Below are positions 60,618-64,000 of a stretch of DNA of 64,000 nucleotides, piece by piece. The DNA is from Bacteriovoracaceae bacterium. GTDB taxonomy: Bacteria > Bdellovibrionota > Bacteriovoracia > Bacteriovoracales > Bacteriovoracaceae. A program made the translations under genes and the position numbers. The notes beneath the pieces were generated by a model. The model was not told where the DNA came from and ran no database searches. It was given only the letters and a program-made list of their open reading frames with translations. Numbering within the stretch: position 1 is the first letter of the stretch; each line of letters opens with the position of its first letter. The stretch is from the NCBI GenBank assembly GCA_023701435.1, contig JAMPXB010000001.1:62001-126000 (forward strand), in the 5' to 3' direction.

Positions 60618-61211
60618 CTAGCCTTTCTTAACTTCAAATTTATCCAATAGCTTTAGGTACATGATGGCCGTATTTCGGGCATCTTCCAGGGCCGTATGGG
60701 CGACAGCACCCATTCCCAGATAGTTCATCATATTAGTTCCAGAATCCATTCCCATCGGAAGCATACCCATATCAATCAGGGCATAACCTATGCCTGAAAG
60801 ATCAAGATTTCGGTGGTGAAAGTATTTTCTCATAAATTCCCAACCCAGATCACGGGTCAGAAACGGCAGATCAATAGCGGTCATGGATTTTCCGAAGAGT
60901 ACGACTTTTTGATTACCGAAGTATTGGCGCACTTCCGGGCTTTCCAGGTATTTGCGCAGAAATTCTTTGAATTCTGAAATCATGAGACCTTCTGAATGGG
61001 CCTTACGGATGATTTTCTCATTATGCTCTCGCACCCAAGGATCAAGTCCATCACGCAGGTCTTCAAAAGAGGGACAATGAATATACATGGTCCGAGCAAG
61101 GGGTTCCTCAAGACGTTTTAACTGGGTGTCAAAAGGGATCATGGCAAATTCGATAATTTGACAGTTTTCAGCAAGGCCTGTGGCCTCAATATCAATGCTC
61201 AAGTATTTCAT
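60618..61211 (-). CDS. DEDDh 3'-5' exonuclease (DnaQ/oligoribonuclease-like)
   Basis: 197 residues. Exo I is SIDIEATGLAENCQIIEFA with Asp7 and Glu9, Exo II has the Asp in FGKSMTAIDLPFL, and Exo III is AVAHTALEDARNTAIMY with His and Asp. The single domain most resembles oligoribonuclease and RNase T-like nucleases. No ribosome- or polymerase-binding extension is seen. It is probably the gene just downstream of the secreted nuclease. Confidence 0.87.
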   Translation of the reverse strand: MKYLSIDIEATGLAENCQIIEFAMIPFDTQLKRLEEPLARTMYIHCPSFEDLRDGLDPWVREHNEKIIRKAHSEGLMISEFKEFLRKYLESPEVRQYFGNQKVVLFGKSMTAIDLPFLTRDLGWEFMRKYFHHRNLDLSGIGYALIDMGMLPMGMDSGTNMMNYLGMGAVAHTALEDARNTAIMYLKLLDKFEVKKG

Positions 61212-61252
61212 TAGAATCTCCTGGCCTTATTCTAGAGATAGCGAGGAGAAAA

Positions 61253-61279
61253 GAAAAGGTCCCCGATGGGGACCTTGGA
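61253..61279 (-). terminator. Intrinsic terminator after the secreted EEP nuclease
   Basis: The stem AAGGTCCCC / GGGGACCTT with a 3-nt loop is followed on the minus strand by TTCTTTTC. It lies 5 nt after the stop of the gene that starts at 62171. Confidence 0.75.
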
Positions 61280-61283
61280 AGAT

Positions 61284-62171
61284 TTATTGAATCTTAGAAG
61301 TTACTGGACAGTGGTCAGAAACGCCTTCGTAACTTACGCCTAAGTCACGCTCAGCAACCTGTTGGCAGCTTACTTTTTGGCAATGGCCTCCAACTTTGGT
61401 TGTTGGTTCTTTCTTTAAAAGACCAGGAGTCACGAGTACGTGGTCAAGAATAGAGGGAGTTTCAATTCCGTCATCTGTGCCGCCCCACCAGTAAGCAGTA
61501 CAGGCCACACGGGCAGTTAGGTTAACCATTCCCAGTTCTTTAACGATTGCATTTAGTTTTTGGTAATCACTTCCGCGAGAAATGAACTCAGTGGTGTTGA
61601 AGTCACCGGCAACATAGAAATCCTTAACGCCGGTTTTATACTGAAGCTCCTGAATAGTTTCTCTGATAATCGAATACTGCTGGTTTCTCTTATAGACAGA
61701 GCTGTCGTTTGAGCCAGACTTTAAATGAACTGTAATTCCGAAAAACTTCTGGTTTGTGGCCTTGATTTTGAAAAGGCCGATGGCCAATGGGCGTGAACCA
61801 GAATTACAAACTTCGCTACCACCAGGATTAGAGACAGCAAGGTCTTCATTGAAAGACAGAAGCTCAACTGAGGCAGTGTTATACAGAAAGCCTAAACGCT
61901 GGCCGTGGGCCCCGCCACAAAGAGAGAGTTCAGCTTTGTAGCCAGGTAAGCGTGAGGCCACAAAACTCTTGAATTCTTCAGTATTATTAATTTCTTCAAC
62001 ACTTAAAACATCTGCTTTCAGATCTTCAAGGATGTTAGCAAGTTCTGGCTTATTTGTTTTAACTCGTGAGCGCTCATCATAATCAAAGTTTCTGATGTTA
62101 TAGGCACCAATGGTGATAGCCTGGGCAGTGAGCGTGGAGGCAAGAAGAGTCAGAGTCAGTAAAAATTTCAT
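61284..62171 (-). CDS. Secreted endonuclease/exonuclease/phosphatase-family protein
   Basis: 295 residues. Signal peptide MKFLLTLTLLASTLTAQA, then the EEP fold (DNase I-like): GAYNIRNFDYDE, the metal Glu in VLSVEEINNT, GITVHLKSGSND with the catalytic His, FYVAGDFNTTEF, ILDHVLV and YEGVSDHCPVT with the final Asp-His. It would hydrolyse nucleic acid or phosphoesters outside the cytoplasm. Two Cys pairs near the end could be disulfides. A secreted nuclease fits a predatory or nutrient-scavenging lifestyle (inference). Confidence 0.87.
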   Translation of the reverse strand: MKFLLTLTLLASTLTAQAITIGAYNIRNFDYDERSRVKTNKPELANILEDLKADVLSVEEINNTEEFKSFVASRLPGYKAELSLCGGAHGQRLGFLYNTASVELLSFNEDLAVSNPGGSEVCNSGSRPLAIGLFKIKATNQKFFGITVHLKSGSNDSSVYKRNQQYSIIRETIQELQYKTGVKDFYVAGDFNTTEFISRGSDYQKLNAIVKELGMVNLTARVACTAYWWGGTDDGIETPSILDHVLVTPGLLKKEPTTKVGGHCQKVSCQQVAERDLGVSYEGVSDHCPVTSKIQ

Positions 62172-62408
62172 GTAAGCCTTTTGTATTAGTAAGCGTAATA
62201 AAACTCATAAGAAAATCTAATGCTTAGTTCCTGAGAATTTTACTTAGGTAAAGAAGAGAATGGCAAGCAAAATGTCTGATTTAATAGAAATTAATGTAAT
62301 AACTTCATGCATTAAAATGCAAGAAAATGTAAGAGTGACAAAAAATTGACTTTAGTGGTCAAGCTATGGCTTTATAGGCGGAATTCTTTTGGACCGGAGG
62401 GGGATTTG
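62172..62408. other. AT-rich divergent intergenic region
   Basis: 237 nt without a gene. A TTGACT at 62347-62352 lies 60 nt before the 62409 start but no matching -10 is convincing. A small hairpin TGCAT-TAAA-ATGCA is at 62308-62321. Confidence 0.25.
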
Positions 62409-63137
62409 ATGGTGACATGTCTTAAAAGTTTAATGCTGGGGCTCGTGCTAAGTACGACTTCAGTCTTAGCTATGACGGAAGGTGATCGTAAATTTAATAC
62501 CATCGCTAGTATGAAGGTTCAGGAAATATCCCGGGATATTCTAGGCCAGAACCAAATTGAGACCCTCTATCAGAAGCAATTGGCAACCGGTCTTCCTAAT
62601 GAGGGAAGAGTAGATCCAGTTGAACAGGCAGGGAAAGTCATTACGGTTTCCCGTGATTTGGTCGCCTTAGGAGAGGATCTCTATCGTTTAGTCATCAAAG
62701 GTAAACCTTCAAATCAGACAAGTTATGCCCCCCTAAGTGTTATCCCAAGAGTCAATGGACAGCCGGTAGACATTCTGGACACTGAAAGATGGAGAATGCC
62801 GGTTAAGAGAAGTTTCGAAGTATCTTATCAGAACCTCTATGGCGTCGATGTGGTTACTTTCAGATACAGTGTGCTTTATTCATCCCACGGTCAATATGAT
62901 GGCAAGGGTGCGTACTTAACGGCCGTTCAAATTATCCCTGAAAGTGTTCGTACATTATTTGGTTTTGATTTCACGGCTACCATGAAACTGGGTGGAATCC
63001 AAAATCAGGGAACGAAAGCTAATCCCATTGCTGGGGCCACGCTTTTAATAGAGTACACCGTAAGTTCAGTGATGAATGCTATCAATAAGGTTGATACTTT
63101 TTTTGTTACAGGACTAGGTCAATTTAAGAGACTTTAA
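62409..63137 (+). CDS. Secreted protein of unknown function
   Basis: 242 residues. Signal peptide (MVTCLKSLMLGLVLSTTSVLA) and a mature protein with a helical first part (FNTIASMKVQEISRDIL, VEQAGKVITVSRDLVALGED) and a beta-rich second half (VKRSFEVSYQNLYGVDVVTF, YLTAVQIIPESVRTLFGFDF). GGAGGGGG lies upstream of the ATG at 62409. The longer in-frame reading from 62346 is rejected because the signal peptide starts at 62409. No family recognised. Confidence 0.75.
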   Translation: MVTCLKSLMLGLVLSTTSVLAMTEGDRKFNTIASMKVQEISRDILGQNQIETLYQKQLATGLPNEGRVDPVEQAGKVITVSRDLVALGEDLYRLVIKGKPSNQTSYAPLSVIPRVNGQPVDILDTERWRMPVKRSFEVSYQNLYGVDVVTFRYSVLYSSHGQYDGKGAYLTAVQIIPESVRTLFGFDFTATMKLGGIQNQGTKANPIAGATLLIEYTVSSVMNAINKVDTFFVTGLGQFKRL

Positions 63138-63142
63138 ATACG

Positions 63143-63168
63143 AAGTCCCGCAATCGCGGGACTTTTTG
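63143..63168 (+). terminator. Intrinsic terminator between convergent genes
   Basis: A perfect stem AAGTCCCGC / GCGGGACTT around AATC, followed by TTT. It serves the 62409 gene and possibly the convergent ferredoxin-like gene. Confidence 0.85.
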
Positions 63169-63170
63169 TA

Positions 63171-63419
63171 TTAGAGGTAGCCAATCTGAATTCTTCCATC
63201 CGGCTGTCGTTCAAGAAAGCTCCTGAGGGTTAACTCACAGGTTAGCCAGCCATTTTGAATATCACATTTTTTGCAGACACCTTCCCCGTCACAAGATGAA
63301 GCAATGGTTATTCCCTGTGAGCGAAGCCATTCAAGAAGGATGATGTCCAGGTCCTCATCCTGATAGGGCAAGAACCTGGAGGTTTGGGAGGCCACTCCTC
63401 TAATTTCAATTACTGGCAC
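63171..63419 (-). CDS. Small 2Fe-2S ferredoxin-like protein
   Basis: 82 residues. Cys43, Cys49 and Cys52 form the SSCDGEGVCKKC cluster-binding loop (C-x5-C-x2-C), and Cys61 in WLTCELTL is the likely fourth ligand. The interval to the last Cys is only 8 residues, much shorter than in plant-type ferredoxins (about 29). It starts inside the end of the upstream gene by 10 nt, so the two are probably expressed together, and the upstream protein may be its partner. Electron-transfer role is inferred from the motif. Confidence 0.72.
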   Translation of the reverse strand: MPVIEIRGVASQTSRFLPYQDEDLDIILLEWLRSQGITIASSCDGEGVCKKCDIQNGWLTCELTLRSFLERQPDGRIQIGYL

Positions 63420-64000
63420 CTAAATTCTCCCGGATTACGATCATCAATGATGAAGCGGCTGCCTTCCTGAAACTTGGTATAAGACCAGATGTTTCCTAAT
63501 TGATCAGCATTATAGATAGGCAAATTAAGCTTCAGAAGATTTTCAATTTGTTCCGGAGAGCTTCTTTCGGATTCAATAATCAGGCGCACAGGATCAGATA
63601 GAAACAAATGCCGTGAGTGACGGATGAGTTTATTTACTTCTGCCGTTGTCTGGCTTTGAGGAAGACCATAGCGGACCAGGTGAAAGAGGTGTTGACCCGG
63701 ATCACGACTTTGGTTGGATATCGCCCAAATTTTATTGCCGTTATTTTCAATCATACAAACTGCAGAACTTCGGACCTTGGACTCACCTTTAAATAAGGGA
63801 AGTCCTTCAATCGCCGCAATCTTTTCCAGTTTCTGAGAAGAAGAAGCGAGAAAAGCCGAATCGGGAATGGATAGTCCGTAAAGATTGGCCACCGGGATAA
63901 ACTTATCGATGAGGAAAATGGAATTATCGTAAAGATTGAAATCGTAATTACAGCTTCCGGCATGGCCTTTTTCCGTCACAAATTGGGTGAGGGATGTATT
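63410..64000 (-). CDS. Protein of unknown function, N-terminus possibly outside the window
   Basis: The reading frame is open to the right edge. An internal GTG at 63979 is possible, giving 189 residues, but the codons upstream also read as protein (NTSLTQFVTEKGHAGSCNYD), so the true start may lie beyond the window. The visible part is a soluble mixed alpha/beta protein with no clear domain (GSCNYDFNLYDNSIFLIDKF, then KIWAISNQSRDPGQHLFH and FIIDDRNPGEFRCQ). Overlap with the ferredoxin-like gene suggests shared function. No family recognised. Confidence 0.6.
   Translation of the reverse strand, partial: NTSLTQFVTEKGHAGSCNYDFNLYDNSIFLIDKFIPVANLYGLSIPDSAFLASSSQKLEKIAAIEGLPLFKGESKVRSSAVCMIENNGNKIWAISNQSRDPGQHLFHLVRYGLPQSQTTAEVNKLIRHSRHLFLSDPVRLIIESERSSPEQIENLLKLNLPIYNADQLGNIWSYTKFQEGSRFIIDDRNPGEFRCQ

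Noticed and set aside
1-64000. CRISPR array, tRNA or rRNA genes, insertion sequences
   Set aside because: No regular short-repeat array, cloverleaf or transposase pattern was seen; the only long repeats are the coding RCC1 units.

Overview
The window is a gene-dense stretch of a Gram-negative bacterial chromosome of moderate GC content. It encodes an outer-membrane assembly set (BamB, LptD, NlpD-like, several beta-barrels), an unusually large number of lipoproteins with short signal peptides, complete menaquinone biosynthesis and many translation genes. The style of the secreted proteins, a spare MotA/MotB pair and several diverged secreted hydrolases suggest the Bdellovibrionota (Bacteriovorax/Peredibacter-like predators). 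That placement is an inference from gene content, not from a marker tree. No rRNA, tRNA, CRISPR array or insertion sequence was found.

Layout. 1-6.8 kb: tail of a deaminase-like gene, a tyrosine-recombinase homologue lacking most catalytic residues, an ABC-F ATPase, a broken cyclic-nucleotide-binding gene, then rnc-era-der with an enlarged Der. 6.9-16 kb: small secreted proteins and barrels, yfgM-like/bamB, an M14 carboxypeptidase, an EVE-domain protein, a run of lipoproteins, a 38-residue very basic protein, and a possible small RNA before a hotdog thioesterase. 16.2-23.5 kb: a giant Cys-rich lipoprotein and a secreted helical protein. 23.5-28.6 kb: dus, a HAD phosphatase, then ffh-rpsP-khpA-rimM-trmD, whose gaps after ffh, rpsP and khpA each hold a hairpin.

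28.7-36.8 kb is accessory: an Ig-like/RCC1-repeat lipoprotein, a barrel, a PEGA/TPR lipoprotein, and a four-gene operon combining a periplasmic coiled-coil protein, MotA, a MotB-like protein and a protein that reads as a reduced FliF fused to a possible FliG-like cytoplasmic part. This is the best candidate here for an undescribed system. 36.8-45 kb is a complete menaquinone operon on the minus strand (DAHP synthase, menG, menB, menF, menD, menH, menA, menC, menE). 45.1-48.6 kb holds the other half of the usual trmD-rplS neighbourhood: a SPOUT methyltransferase, rplS, a barrel, rnhB, a short YraN-like gene and a second rnhB.

48.7-53.1 kb: a small Gly-rich membrane protein, a STAS protein, rsmI, a class-II cyclic-nucleotide phosphodiesterase-like enzyme and a large secreted protein. 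53.4-60.4 kb is one tightly packed operon: accD, folC, lptD, a pabA/trpG amidotransferase, a possible degenerate TrpF relative, surE and an NlpD-like M23 lipoprotein. 60.4-64 kb: a 170-nt element closed by a perfect 19-bp inverted repeat, a DEDD exonuclease, a secreted EEP-family nuclease, a secreted protein of unknown function, a small 2Fe-2S ferredoxin-like protein and an unfinished ORF at the right edge.
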